Below are positions 12,124 to 24,300 of a stretch of DNA of 64,000 nucleotides, one piece after another. The translations under genes were made by a program, and so were the position numbers. Numbering within the stretch: the first letter of the stretch is position 1; every line of letters starts with the position of its first letter. The notes beneath the pieces were generated by a model, which searched no databases, had not been told where the DNA came from, and saw only the letters and a program-made list of their open reading frames with translations. Source of the DNA: Marsupella aquatica (Eukaryota; Marchantiophyta); NCBI GenBank assembly GCA_973895155.1, contig OZ316893.1, forward strand, positions 20,336,001 through 20,400,000. Reading direction: 5' to 3'.

Positions 12124-12570
12124 ACAGTGACCTCTCTCTAAGTGCACACCTCTTAAGTGCGAACCCTGGATAATTGCAAGGAATCTCTTTCTTCCGGGTC
12201 TCGATAACTGCACATCAAAATATGACATATATAGTCTACTACATCGCTATATCATGATATTTTTTGTACTTTCTTTTAATCAATGAGAATGAGTGCACAC
12301 CATATATTACTGTCTGTGATTACCTTTCTTCCCTGTTCTGGAACTCTTTGAAAGAGGGATGCAATATAAAATGTGGAGTAAAGGTTGCATTTAAAAAAGT
12401 AGGGGATCATGTTTAGGGCAGGGAGTACAATTTTTTCTGACATCACTAGAGTGTAGATTGACAGAGGGCCCATTGCAATTGATAAATACAAATCCCAAGT
12501 TCAAATACTCACAAAGTGCACCAGGGCTGTCTCTTCCTGGGATTGCACTAAGAGAGGGTCATTCTAGTGG
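12124..12570. mobile_element. Possible pogo/Tc1-like MITE, about 445 bases
   Basis: The left end reads cagtgacctctctctaagtg and continues with caca. The right end, read on the other strand, gives ctagaatgaccctctcttag followed by tgca. The two share an imperfect inverted match of about 20 bases (TGACC-TCTCT-AGTGCA). The CAGT-plus-CTCT-plus-AAGTGC pattern resembles pogo/Tigger-type ends. There is no transposase frame between them. The TA target duplication is suggestive on the left only, so the call is tentative. Confidence 0.4.
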
Positions 12571-12835
12571 TGATGAGGTGGGGTAGCACGGGAGTCGCTG
12601 AGCCTTCTTCCATGACTGTAAATACTGCTCCTGCCAAACACAGTCATCCCACAGCCTCCAAACTTGGAAAGTGTCTACCTTGTATAGTCTACAGTATCTA
12701 AGTGCAGGCTTCTGGAAATACATCCCAAACTTGCACTTACTCATATTATGCACTCTACCTGCTATTTCTTGGGTGTACAGCTTGATGGCATAAACCCTCT
12801 GACTTGCTGCAGGATGAAACTGATTGCTCATCAAC

Positions 12836-12960
12836 CAACTGGCTTAGGCCAATTGGCCAGGGGATAAGCCTGGAACTGAAAGGTCCAGGTTCAATTCCTC
12901 CTTTTCTCAGCAATTGGTGTTATTGGGAATGTTGCTCTTATCAAAATTCCTTGTTTTCTT
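12836..12960 (+). mobile_element. tRNA-derived SINE-like sequence
   Basis: An A-box-like stretch, tggccaggggataagc (about 12855), is followed about 35 bases later by a B-box-like ggttcaattcc (about 12890), as in Pol III promoters of tRNA-derived SINEs. It cannot fold as a functional tRNA by eye. The 3' limit is not clear. Confidence 0.4.
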
Positions 12961-13544
12961 CATGGCAAGCAAAAGCTGCTGTAGGTGAATTCCAATGGCA
13001 GGGGTCAGTAGTGTTGGGGATGTGTTGCCCATTGACCTCCCTGATCTCAATCTCTTCCTCCACTCTACTTGATTTAGAGCAGGGTGTAGGGCAAAGCAGA
13101 CCTGAGCACTCATGCTTTTAACAACAAGCTCTCTAGCACTAGAATGTGTGTGAAAAGAGGTTTTGGTAGGCTGAAAGGAACATGGAGAATTGTGAGCAGG
13201 GTGTTGTGGAAGACTCCTATAGAATGCCTTGGACCAATGATAATATCCTGTTGACATGAAAACCTTGTTGAATTGAAAACCTTTGTGAATTATATGCTAG
13301 TCCAGCCATCTATGATCCTTATGCTTGTATGGATATCCTTATGGGTTGACCCAATCCCCCACTATGGGGTGGGTCGCATTGATAACAATATACTTTCCAC
13401 ATTTCTAGTTCCATGTGCAATGTTTTTTGCGGGACTAAGATAGTGGTGTCATCCTAGCTCAAACAGAAACAACAGGAACCAGAAATGTGGGACTCATGGT
13501 GTGTTCCATTCAAATTAAATGACACATTTTCGCCCAGAGAAGCA
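12961..13544. other. Spacer, no recognised gene
   Basis: The open frames (for example 12804-13121 on + and 12907-13257 on -) overlap each other on opposite strands and show no domain. Confidence 0.5.
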
Positions 13545-13661
13545 TGATAACTCACTTGAGTAGAGACTGATAAGTTTTGGGTTCAAGTGACTCCTCCCAA
13601 CTATTGTGACTGACTCTTCCCTTTGTGTGGGGTTTCATAGATTTCCCATAGAAAAAAAAGA
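13545..13661 (+). mobile_element. tRNA-derived SINE candidate with A-tail
   Basis: The A box ataactcacttgagtagag is followed by the B box gggttcaagtga about 35 bases downstream, close to a tRNA spacing. The element ends with cccatagaaaaaaaag, an A-rich tail. Total length of about 115 bases fits a short plant SINE. No clear target-site duplication was found by eye. Confidence 0.5.
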
Positions 13662-14889
13662 TGACACAAATATTCCAAACACTCTACTGTAGCTCATGGG
13701 TACTCCAATTTCTGATATGACACGTCTGTACATAAAGTCAACACAAAAACAAACACATCCAGATTAAATTTGCTGGCATTGAACTGAAATGTGAAGCTTG
13801 CAAAAGATTTTTTTAATCATTTTTGGCATGAAGGAAACTCAAGAGTTTACTGAGAACCGTTGCTGCCCATTGTTCAAACATGAGTTTACTGAGAACCATT
13901 GCTGCGCATTGTTCAAAGATTCTGTTTCCAGGGATGCCAAGCTGGATACAAAAGGATAATTGGCGAGGGTGATGCTAAAAGAGAAAGGCAAGGTTCCTTA
14001 TTGCCATGCATAGAAAACATTATTCGGAATGGATCAAAGAATTCTTTTTTCCGTGCATCAGGTCTGTTTCGGCTCACGGGAGATATTTTGAAATACACAG
14101 ATTCCAAACTTCAAAGATTGTAAAGGGGTGACTTGTAGAATAATTCTCAAACTTTCACTGAAACATTCAAGACAAAAAGAATATCACAAAAATGATATGG
14201 AGCTTGGGAACAGCCATCTTCTTTTGTTCACTTCTTTTGAGTTTGGTTTTGTTCACTTGGGATCTCTTGTTTATTCTTTTATACTCTATTTGGCCTTTTT
14301 CTATTAAAAGTATGTGTATATATCTTCCCGTGCAGAAGACATTGGAAACTACGGAGCTCATGTGGCCCCTACTCTTCGTACCCTCATTGACCACCGATAT
14401 TACCGGTATTGTAATTGACTGGCAATTTGACCACAAGCCAATGCGGGAATGGGGAGAGTGGAGTTCCCGTGGCCGTAGTTAGAAGTAAAAATAATATCCC
14501 ACACTCGCACTGCACTATCCGACAGTAAAGACCGGAAACGGACGCAGGAGTAAAAACAAAGTAATGACTATTAAGGTACAAACAGTGCGTCACTGCACGG
14601 AAACTGGTTTCCGTACCAAAGGTACGTACGGAAGGTACCTCGTACTAACCGTACGGAATATCATTTCCCCGAGGCCCGAGGCCCGCGCCGTACGGTGTGG
14701 GTAGATGATCCAACAGACAACGACGGAAACAAAAGCTCTCTGCGTCTCTGCCTCGGTGCGACGGTGCCTCTCTGTCCCCTGCCCAACCCCAGGACCGCCC
14801 CATCTTGGAGCAGCCCTGTCCTGGTCCCGTCCCTGATTTCACCTGCCGGGTGAGTTCCGGCCTTCATCACTCGCCCTCACTTTCTCTCC
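13662..14889. other. Spacer, no recognised gene
   Basis: A frame at 13899-14123 was examined and not recognised. The stretch at 14590-14660 is rich in ggtacgtacgg-type words. From 14650 the sequence becomes GC-rich and runs into the dispersed repeat family. Confidence 0.45.
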
Positions 14890-16400
14890 TCGCCCTCGTT
14901 TCCCCCCGACGGCCGATATTGTTTCCAAGAATCTGGGCGCAATTTTGTAACACGAAGGAGGGTCAATGGAACCAACATCGCTCTGCCCCCCCAATGCCCC
15001 CTTCCGGGGTCGTGCACCTGACGCTGTCATGCTCCTGCCCTTGCCCTGAATTCATCTTCCGTTTCCCTGTCTCGACTGGGAACCACCCTTTTCTTGCCTA
15101 TTTCTTTGTTCCTCCTTCCTGGTTTTCCCCTTGTTTTCTCCCGTATAAATTCTGTCAGGAGGGTAGGTTATGGGCATCTAAACATTTATGGAGGTCCCTT
15201 GTAATTCACCTAATCTGCTGCTTTGCTGGGAACTGGACAGAAATTACATACTATAATGCATATATGGGAAAGGGTTCTCGCCTGAACCCAGCTCCAGCTC
15301 AATTTTTTTATCAGTTGCAAGCTAGTCAAGTTTCTTCACTTTCTGGTCATATGGTTACACGCTAGTAAACCTCCATTATCCTCTACTTGTTGGGTCTTCC
15401 ATTTTGGAGTTTCCTTCAGTCAAACTCATTCTTTTCTTGCTCATCTCTGTGCTCCTTTACAAAAGTTTCCCCCTTGTTTTCTCAGCTTTATTGGGTCTCT
15501 CGTATTTGGGACCACGTCTCCCACTTAGTTTCCTTTTTGTTTTTGGCAATATGTATATGCTCTTCCTAGCCCCTTCTTGACTGAAGGCCACTACTGTTTC
15601 CAAGAGTCTCCTCACCATGGTTTCCCACAGGTGGCCAATATTAATTCCAAGAATGTGGGGTGCTGAGCCCAATTTTGAAATCTGAGAATTACTAGATAGC
15701 CACTCTTTTAAAGAAAAATATACTTTGCCATCTTATTTAGTTTATTTACTACTTTGTCAACTTTTTCCAACTCCGTGTGACCTCCGTCGTCGAATGAGTT
15801 GGGCGTACATGAGTTAACTTAGCAAAAGGTTAGAAAAAGGTGACAAAGTAGTAAATAAACTAAAATAGATGGCAAAGTGTTAATTTTGCTTTAAACCAGT
15901 GGCAATCTAGTAATTCTCAGGAAATGAAATTGGAGTGAGGGCCAATGGAACCAACATTTCCGACCCCTAGCCTTTGCACTCATCAACCTTCCCTCACCAA
16001 TCTGCTTGCTTCTCCTCACCCACGGAAATCCTGTCAGGAGAAGAGGTTACCGGTGTGTAACCATTTCTACAGAGGCCTGTTATAGTCATAATCTGGTGTC
16101 CTGAAAAGTTGAGCCGGTAATATCTTTCCGGGCAGGAGTTATGTATGCTAATGCAGGGCAGGGCTGGAGTTATAGGCTGTAATCTGCTCCCGGAATATTC
16201 TAAGAAGCTTCCCGACTGCGGCTGGTCAGTTTCTTTTCATATTCCGGACGCAGGGTTACAGCCTAGTAACCCTGCGCCCAGACCTGCATTACCCTATACT
16301 TTAGCCACGGGCCACGGATGGCTGATAGCATTTCAAGCATCTGGAGCTCTGGGCCCAATTTTGTAAAGTTGGTGAGGGTGAATGCAACCCAGATCCCTGA
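14890..16400 (+). repeat. Dispersed repeat family, two and a part copies in tandem
   Basis: Unit 1 (about 14890-15385) and unit 2 (about 15600-16310, interrupted by a MITE) share, in the same order, ttccaagaat-tggg, caattttg, aggg(t/c)caatggaaccaacat, ctgtcaggag-aggtta, a gtaacca/aacatt-plus-t-gagg block, and ttac-gcctagtaa. A third partial unit starts near 16300 with ctgggcccaattttgtaaag. A further relative lies at 29980-30470. No protein is encoded. The family could be a non-autonomous element or LTR-type remnant. Confidence 0.65.
15682..15920. mobile_element. 239-base hairpin MITE with GAAAT target duplication
   Basis: The ends are ctgagaattactagat and its reverse complement. The inverted repeats extend about 85 bases each, through actttgccatctta-like and tttatttactactttgtca, with few mismatches and a loop of about 60-70 bases. 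Flanking gaaat is present at 15677-15681 and 15921-15925, a perfect five-base duplication. Removing the element restores a continuous repeat sequence that matches the uninterrupted copy at 14940-14970. There is no transposase. The superfamily is not clear from the ends. The transcript would fold into a long hairpin. Confidence 0.88.
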
Positions 16401-18351
16401 CCCCGAACTCCCTTCCTCTCCTCTCCCTTTCACCGCCTCTCTCCGTTCCAGCCTCGACATGCGGGACCAAAACCTGCTCGCCGCTACTGATAGAGATAGA
16501 GAGCTAAAATAACACTCATATTGAACGCGGGTTTCTTCTCCACCGGCGGAATACACCTATCCATCCATGGTGAAGAACAGCTAAACTGGGCCTATCTTTA
16601 GTGGTAGCTAAATGAGGTTTCGTTGGTCTCTTGTCCGGTCGTGTCGTGCGCGGGTGGGGCTCTCGTGGCCCAGAGCAAGAGCACTCAGGCAGCCTGGCTT
16701 GTTGCTGGCTCGCTCGCTCGCTCGCTCGCTGGTACTCAGCGGATGATGCATCCAGGGCGAGCCGTAAAATTACTTACCTTCGAGACGCAGGGGAGGGAGG
16801 GCGCGTTCACCTTTCATGCACGCACGGGCCACGAGGACGTGAAACATTGCGAACCACGGCAAAATCTTGACGCATGCAAAATCCTCTACGTCGCATCTTC
16901 GTCCTGGAAAATTGCTGTAGCCTCGTGCTATGCGCTTCGGTTTGGCTTGGTTTGGCTTCAAGCTCTCAACGTTACTGTGCCAGTTAGTGATGCCCCACTC
17001 CAATGAATCCAATAATGAATGAGTGCAAGGAGCAGCACCAGCAAGGTTAGAGTTGCCGTCCGCGTCCGAGGATCGAAGTTAGGAGAATCGCGCCGAATCT
17101 ACGAGCCGTGGAAGAGAGGCCGGGGTGCAACATTACGGAGCATTAGAAGAAGAAGAAAAGAAGTAGAAGAAGAAGCAAAATCTAGCGCAGCGAGCGGATG
17201 GGGCATTGTTTTCGTTGTTTTCAATACTCGTGCTGCTGCTGCTGCTAATCCTGGGCTGCGGGTCCGATGACATCATCTGTCATTCTCTGTCGGATAGAAA
17301 TGCAGGCCTGTACAGTGACGTTGTAGTAGTGTTTGTAAGTGCAGTGAGCGTAATATATAGACGTCTCAGAGTGCTGTGCGATTTCATATGAGGGTTGCTG
17401 TTGTTGAGGAACCGCAGCAGCGGAAGCGGCAGGCTCCTCCTCCTCCTCTCGTGCTTGCTCCGCGTGACGTTGTGTCCGTTCCTCTGCACAGCAGGCAGGG
17501 ATTAGAAGCAAGCTCTGGTCTGGTGGTGTGTCGCGCAGTGCATTGGAATGAATTCTTGGTTCTTGGTTTAATCAGCGCATGTCCTAGGAAAAGTGTAGGA
17601 GCATCGTATCTGCATGGTTCTCTTCGTCGGGATCCATTATGTAGGGGGGCGCATTGTTGATCCTTCTTCCAGTATGCCCCACTGCTTTCTTCGACAGCAG
17701 TGCTTTCGACACCAAGGAGACCAAGACGCTGCAACTGACGAATTTTAACTTTCGGTTCGTTGGGATATAAGCCGCGTCCGTAAGGACCACACGTAGAGTT
17801 TTAACGGAATTGGAGACGAGAGTACTAAGCTGGCGGTGCTGTATCTTTGAAACTCTATTTTCGGCTGGTCTTCAAGTCCGTTGCACTCGTCGGAGTTTGG
17901 GAATGAGGTCGAGGCAGAGACGGTGAAAGAGAAGTCGGAGGTGGAGGAAGATCTGACTATCGCTTTCTTCCTCAGATGAACCGAACTGAGGGCGCATTCC
18001 CCTTATGTCAGCTGGCTCCTTCGATTTTCTAACTACCTGTAACTCTCCCTCGACCTGTCGTACTACTGCTTTCCTTGTCGTTCACCGCTACTAGTTTTCC
18101 GTGCTGCCAGAGGCGATTTCGAGTACCCGCCTCACTTGCTCCTCACGAGCATTGTGCGCGCTATCAATCACCACGCAATCGTGCATACCGACTTCTGACG
18201 TGTATTCCTCCCGTCTTCGATATTCGCTCACTAGAGTTTTGTTGACAGCATTTCAGGCAGGGGACCGACCTGGAATCAAAGCGCTTGGACGATCTCCACG
18301 GCGTCGTTAAACTATAGTCATTGGCCCGGGCTGTAACGGAGTTCGTTCGCG
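16401..18351 (+). promoter_or_regulatory. Upstream region and probable long 5' leader of the H+-ATPase gene
   Basis: No supported gene lies here. It holds simple repeats: (gctc)n at about 16710-16733, an agaagaagaag tract near 17146-17180, and (tgc)n near 17229-17246. A TATA-like taatatatag sits near 17350. Plant H+-ATPase mRNAs often have long leaders, so part of 17380-18351 may be transcribed. Several short upstream ATGs occur. The transcription start cannot be set by eye. Confidence 0.4.
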
Positions 18352-21300
18352 ATGGCCTTCGTTAAGGGGCAGGACTTAGCCTCAAAGGCGGAGAGTCTAG
18401 CAAAACTCGAATCGATCAAGAATGAGTCCGTCGATCTGGTACGTGTCTTGCAACCCCCCTTCCATCCTCGGAGACGTTACTTTAAACAAGATGGCTTGAC
18501 TTCCATCGGGCCTAGCCGGGCCATCCATTCGACCAGGCATTACGTCTCTTTCGGACCTTACTAGGAACGACAAATAGTACTCTGGAGAGTGTGCAGCTCT
18601 TATCTCGGCTCTTGTACGATGTCATCGCTGGAAATTCTCTTCTACGTACAGGGAAAGAGACTGAGGGAAGGTTGGGTGGTGGGATGCTTTGCAGGAACGG
18701 ATTCCCGTGGAGGAGGTGTTTATGCAGCTGCGATGTACCACGGAAGGTCTCACCTCGGAGGAGGGTGAATCCCGCCTCCAGATTTTCGGGAAAAACATGC
18801 TTGAAGAGAAATCGGTAATTTGTCTCCTACCTAGATTGCTAGTTTACGTGCATCGTCCTAGTCGTCATGATTCATGTGGTCAGCGCATCCATGGCTGTTG
18901 CCATACTTTTCTTTCCATTGCACCTCTGTTTTCCTAGTTTGGCCCGGGTTCGAGCTCCCCTCTTTGGCAGGTAAGGGTTTGTTCTTTGATCGTTTACATA
19001 GGCAGCTGTTCCTCCAAGTCAATAGTTTCCTTCCTATATCTCTATCTAAGCTGACATAAGCTCACCAAACTTTCTTACCTGACTCACATGTAAATTTCCA
19101 TCTCCTCTGTTGTGGTAATCCAGGAAAGCAAATTTTTGAAGTTTCTCGGGTTTATGTGGAACCCCCTGTCATGGGTTATGGAAATGGCAGCGATCATGGC
19201 TATTGCCTTGGCCAATGGCGGGGTAAGTTTCTATGTTACACTCGTTTCAACTTCAACTTCAACTTCCTTTCCATTGCATTACATTCCAAAATAACGTTTG
19301 CCGCCCACACTGTGAGTGTGATCCCAGCCGATCCCAACCACCTTTTTCTATCTTCAATCGTGAATGGTTTACATTAGTGTACCAAATTATACTCACCAGG
19401 AACATGAATTAACTGGTTGCAGGGGCCTCCAGATTGGCAGGATTTCATAGGTATCATTACTCTTCTCGTCATCAATTCAACCATCAGTTTTATCGAGGAG
19501 AACAACGCTGGCAATGCCGCGGCTGCTTTGATGGCCCGGCTGGCACCCAAGACCAAGGTATGTCATGATTGCAATTTCTTCTCCGTCCTTTCAATGCGGT
19601 TTTCTGACTGAGCTATCAGGTTGAGTTAAAGATTCCATTACCTTTAGTGAGTGGATGAAGAGGAGGTAAACAATCCTGATGATATATCTCCGATTCCTGT
19701 CCATCCTCATCCCATGCAGGTACTACGAGATGGGAAATGGAGTGAGCAGGATGCAGTAATTCTGGTTCCCGGAGATATCATCAGCATCAAGCTCGGCGAT
19801 ATCGTGCCGGCGGATTGCCGTCTCCTCGAAGGAGATGCTTTAAAAATTGATCAGGTAAGGGCTCTTTCGGTGTTGCAACATTATTTTCAAGTCCTATTAG
19901 TAGGAGGAATAATTCTAGAAAACGGCCAGGCCTTTTTTCCATACACCTAAGTTAAGTTGATTGACGTGTTTCTCTAGCTTCGGGTGCGGTTCATATGGAA
20001 TCCGGGATCTAAATCAACGAAAACTGACCCGCCAAGTAACATGGCTTTCAACTTCATTGAACTTAATGATATTAGCGTGCACTACATTCGGAAGTTTTTT
20101 TGATGAGTGCCCTTCTACGGAGTTACTTGTATTGAGGTTTGCTTTCTTGCGTGCTGCCCGGAATCGCAGTCTGCTCTTACTGGTGAGTCACTTCCAGTCA
20201 CGAAGAAGCCAGGAGATGAGGTGTATTCTGGATCGACTTGCAAGCAGGGAGAACTCGAGGCGGTGGTGATTGCCACCGGTGTGCATACCTTCTTTGGAAA
20301 AGCTGCCCACCTTGTGGACAGCACCAACCAAGTTGGCCACTTCCAGAAGGCGAGCATTTCAAATCCCTGAACTACCATATCTAGGACCCGTAAAATTGTT
20401 TTGTTTTGTTTTGTTTTGTTTTGTTTAGGGACGATGTAGGCAGACGATGTCTTGAACGAATTCTTGAAATCTTAAGGATTAGCAACTGATGGAGCTTTTG
20501 TTTGTTCAGGTCCTCACTGCCATCGGAAACTTTTGCATATGCTCAATTGCCATTGGTATTGTGATCGAAATAATCGTGATGTATGCTGTCCAGCACCGGA
20601 AATACCGTCATGGTATTAATAACCTTCTGGTGCTTCTCATCGGTGGAATTCCCATTGCTATGCCAACGGTGCTGTCCGTGACGATGGCTATTGGCTCTCA
20701 CAGGTTATCGCAGCAGGTGAACATCACAGATAACTCAAAGGCCTTTACATACTCTTTTGAGGGTTGCGAATGAATCGGTGATCTGATTACGTACTTTCCC
20801 TTCATCTCACGTACGTCATTTGTCGGAACTGTACAGGGTGCTATCACTAAGCGAATGACTGCTATAGAGGAAATGGCCGGAATGGATGTCCTCTGTAGCG
20901 ATAAAACTGGAACTTTGACTTTGAACAAGTTGACAGTCGATAAGAATCTCGTTGAGGTGTTTGCTCCAGGTGTCGACAAAGATTTCGTGGTGTTATCAGC
21001 AGCCAGGGCAGCAAGGACAGAGAACCAAGATGCCATTGATACAGCCATTGTTGGAATGCTCGGTGATCCTAAAGAGGCTCGAGCAAGTATCACAGAAGTG
21101 CACTTCTTGCCTTTCAATCCAGTAGACAAGAGGACTGCAATCACCTTCATAGACAAGGAAGGAAAATGGCATAGAGCCAGCAAAGGGGCTCCTGAACAGG
21201 TAAAGTTATTTGAATATCAGCGTAGAAACGTCTTCTGATGTTGCATCAATGTTCCTCCTTGGTTGGGCTGGCAGATATTTTTCTCTTCAATTTTCTTTCA

Positions 21301-24300
21301 GACGCAGTCTTTGTGATGGGGTTCATGTGCGCTCCATCCAGCTTTGATAAAGTTTCACATTATCTCGCCGTTTTGAATAAAGTAGCTCAAATAATAAATA
21401 AATTGCAGTCTGGAGGAAACCTTCCGGGTGTGATTGCTTGATCTAATTTTCATCTGCTGTCCATTGTCTTGCTTGGGCTTACTTGGCCTTCAAAGTTATA
21501 TATCATTGTGAGTGGGGTTTTTTCTTTGTCGTCGTCACTTACATAAAGTATCTCTGGTCCGGATTTCTGCTTACGACAACCCCCATTCAAGTACAGTACT
21601 GAACTTTGCATTACCTATGAACAGATCCTTGAGTTAGCTCCCAACAAGGCAGAAATCGGGAGTAGAGTGCACGCCATCATTGACAAGTATGCAGAGCGTG
21701 GACTTCGATCCCTTGGTGTTGCCAGACAGGCGAGTGCCTGCAAGTAGCGCAATTCCTGACGTTTCCCCATGGATGCTCTTTCTTCAAGTGAAAACATCGT
21801 TGAGATATTGTGTGAACTATTGAAGTCCTGAGATTATACCCTCATTACAGGAAGTACCTGGGAAATCTAAGGAGAGTGAAGGTGGTCCGTGGGAGTTTCT
21901 AGGCCTGCTGCCCTTGTTTGATCCACCTCGTCATGACAGTGCTGAGACCATCCGTCAAGCTCTGGAGCTTGGAGTCAACGTCAAGATGATAACAGGTATT
22001 TCTCATGCAGGAATAATAACTAACGGAGGGCAAGCCTTCTCTTTGTCTATTGTTTTAGGTGTTTTGTGCCGAATTCAGGAATTCCGTTTTAGTGATCTAT
22101 CCAACTGATCATAGCTGATTTAACATGACCAGGTGACCAGTTGGCCATCGCGAAAGAGACTGGCCGTCGGCTGGGTATGGGAACCAACATGTACCCGTCA
22201 TCTGCTCTCCTGGGACAACACAAGGATGAATCCATAGCAGCAATCCCCGTCGAGGAACTCATCGAGAAGGCTGACGGGTTTGCTGGCGTCTTCCCAGGTA
22301 AATATATCCAGCTGTTGATGAGAATTACTTTGCTCATTAAAGCGACCTCCTTCCAGAATATTAGGCATTTTGATTTGGATGGAACTCCATAATTTGCCAG
22401 ACATGACATAGTAGTATCGTCTTCATTCCAATGCCGTTGATGGAGAGCTGAAATTTTGGATTTATTTTGCAGAGCACAAATATGAGATTGTCAAGATTCT
22501 GCAACAGGCCAAGCACATCTGTGGTATGACTGGTGACGGAGTTAACGATGCACCTGCTTTGAAAAAGGCCGACATTGGCATTGCAGTTGATGACGCCACA
22601 GATGCAGCACGCAGTGCATCGGACATCGTCCTTACCGAGCCTGGGCTCAGCGTCATCATCCACGCAGTGCTCACCAGCCGCGCTATATTTCAGAGGATGA
22701 AAAACTACACAGTGAGTTGCCGACCATGTAATACTTAATCACTGCTGATCAAAAACGCGTCGCTATGCCTTGCTTTTTGTCTTTGCAAAACTGCCGATGA
22801 AAACGCATTATTGTTCGGATAATAATAAAGTGTTTTGTTCTGGTGACAGATATATGCGGTCTCCATAACTATTCGTATCGTGGTAAGCAAAGAGGCGCCG
22901 GTCTGCGACCGCCTCTTGAATTATATGTGGTTCATTTTGTTTTCGTGATTCATTGTACGATCATTATGTATGCGAGTTTCTTGCCGGGGCAGGTCTCAAA
23001 GGTTCTGTATTTATTTATTTGTGTAACGTTTTGGTTTTCGGTATTCAAAACTTCGTGATAGGAAGCAGTCTGATCCCGTTAATTATCTTAATTCTACAGC
23101 TTGGCTTCATGTTGCTCACTCTAATTTGGCATTTCGACTTTTCGCCATTCATGGTTCTGATCATCGCAATCTTGAACGATGGTATGTGGTATCCTGCCTG
23201 CCATTTGATATGATAGTAGGAGCAATCTGAAATTCTCTGCCCAGATTGGTCGATTCTCTCTTAATTTCTAGGATGGAAACAACATCTTCAGTGTCTCATT
23301 CATTCCGCCGCACAAAAGGGTCTCATTGTTATGGACCACCGCTTTAAAAGATTTTTGACATGCTGCTGCAACTGTTGCTCCTCTTGTGCAGGTACCATAA
23401 TGACCATAGCCAAGGATCGAGTTAAACCTTCTCCACTCCCTGACAGCTGGAAGCTGAAAGAAATATTTGCGACGGGCGTTGTCATTGGGACTTATCTCGC
23501 TCTGATGACTATCCTCTTCTTTTGGGCTGCTAATGACACCAATTTTTGTGAGGTCTGGTGCTACCATCGTTTTAATCACCTTTTTATTCAATAATTAAGC
23601 GCAGACTTACTTTAGTCTAGGCTTGATACCAGTCATTCGACCTTCCTTCACCTTCCCTGTTCCTTACGATTTCATGTAGCTTTAAATTCTTCAAACCATA
23701 GTCCGCCCTTACAGAAAATGATGCAACTACTGAATTTTGGGAAATTTGAATACAGAAATTGAATTTGCCGGGAATCAGGAACAAGTCTGGTGAGTTGACA
23801 GCGGCAGTCTATTTGCAAGTGAGCATAATCAGCCAGGCCCTGATCTTTGTCACTCGGTCACAGGGCTTTTCATTTATGGAAAGGCCGGGGGCCCTTCTCA
23901 TGATTGCATTCGTCGTTGCCCAGCTGGTAAGCATTGTTATCGTCTGTCCTGTGTAGACCTTTCTGCTATTCCAAAAATGATATTTTCTGATCTCAAGTGA
24001 CAGTTGTGAATATGTATGCTGTCCCTTGGGGTTGGACCCAGCGATCCCATCTGAAATGATAAGTCTCTCTAGATGTAGGAAAAGGCTCTAATTCTGAAGC
24101 TATGTAATGGTCGTCCTACATCTCTTTAACAGGGTAGCGATGCGGTTCTTGCCGTTTAGTTTGCAGCTATAGAGCGGCTTGTAATTGAAAGTGTTAAATG
24201 GTGGGATGTGACGTTTTTTCGTGTGGCATATTTGTTGTTGCAGATTGCTACCTTTGTTGCTGTCTATGCGAACTGGGGCTTTGCAAACATGGTGGGTATT

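Noticed and set aside
18930-18965. A tRNA B-box-like gggttcgagctcccc in H+-ATPase intron 2
   Set aside because: No matching A box or acceptor stem can be seen at the right distance.
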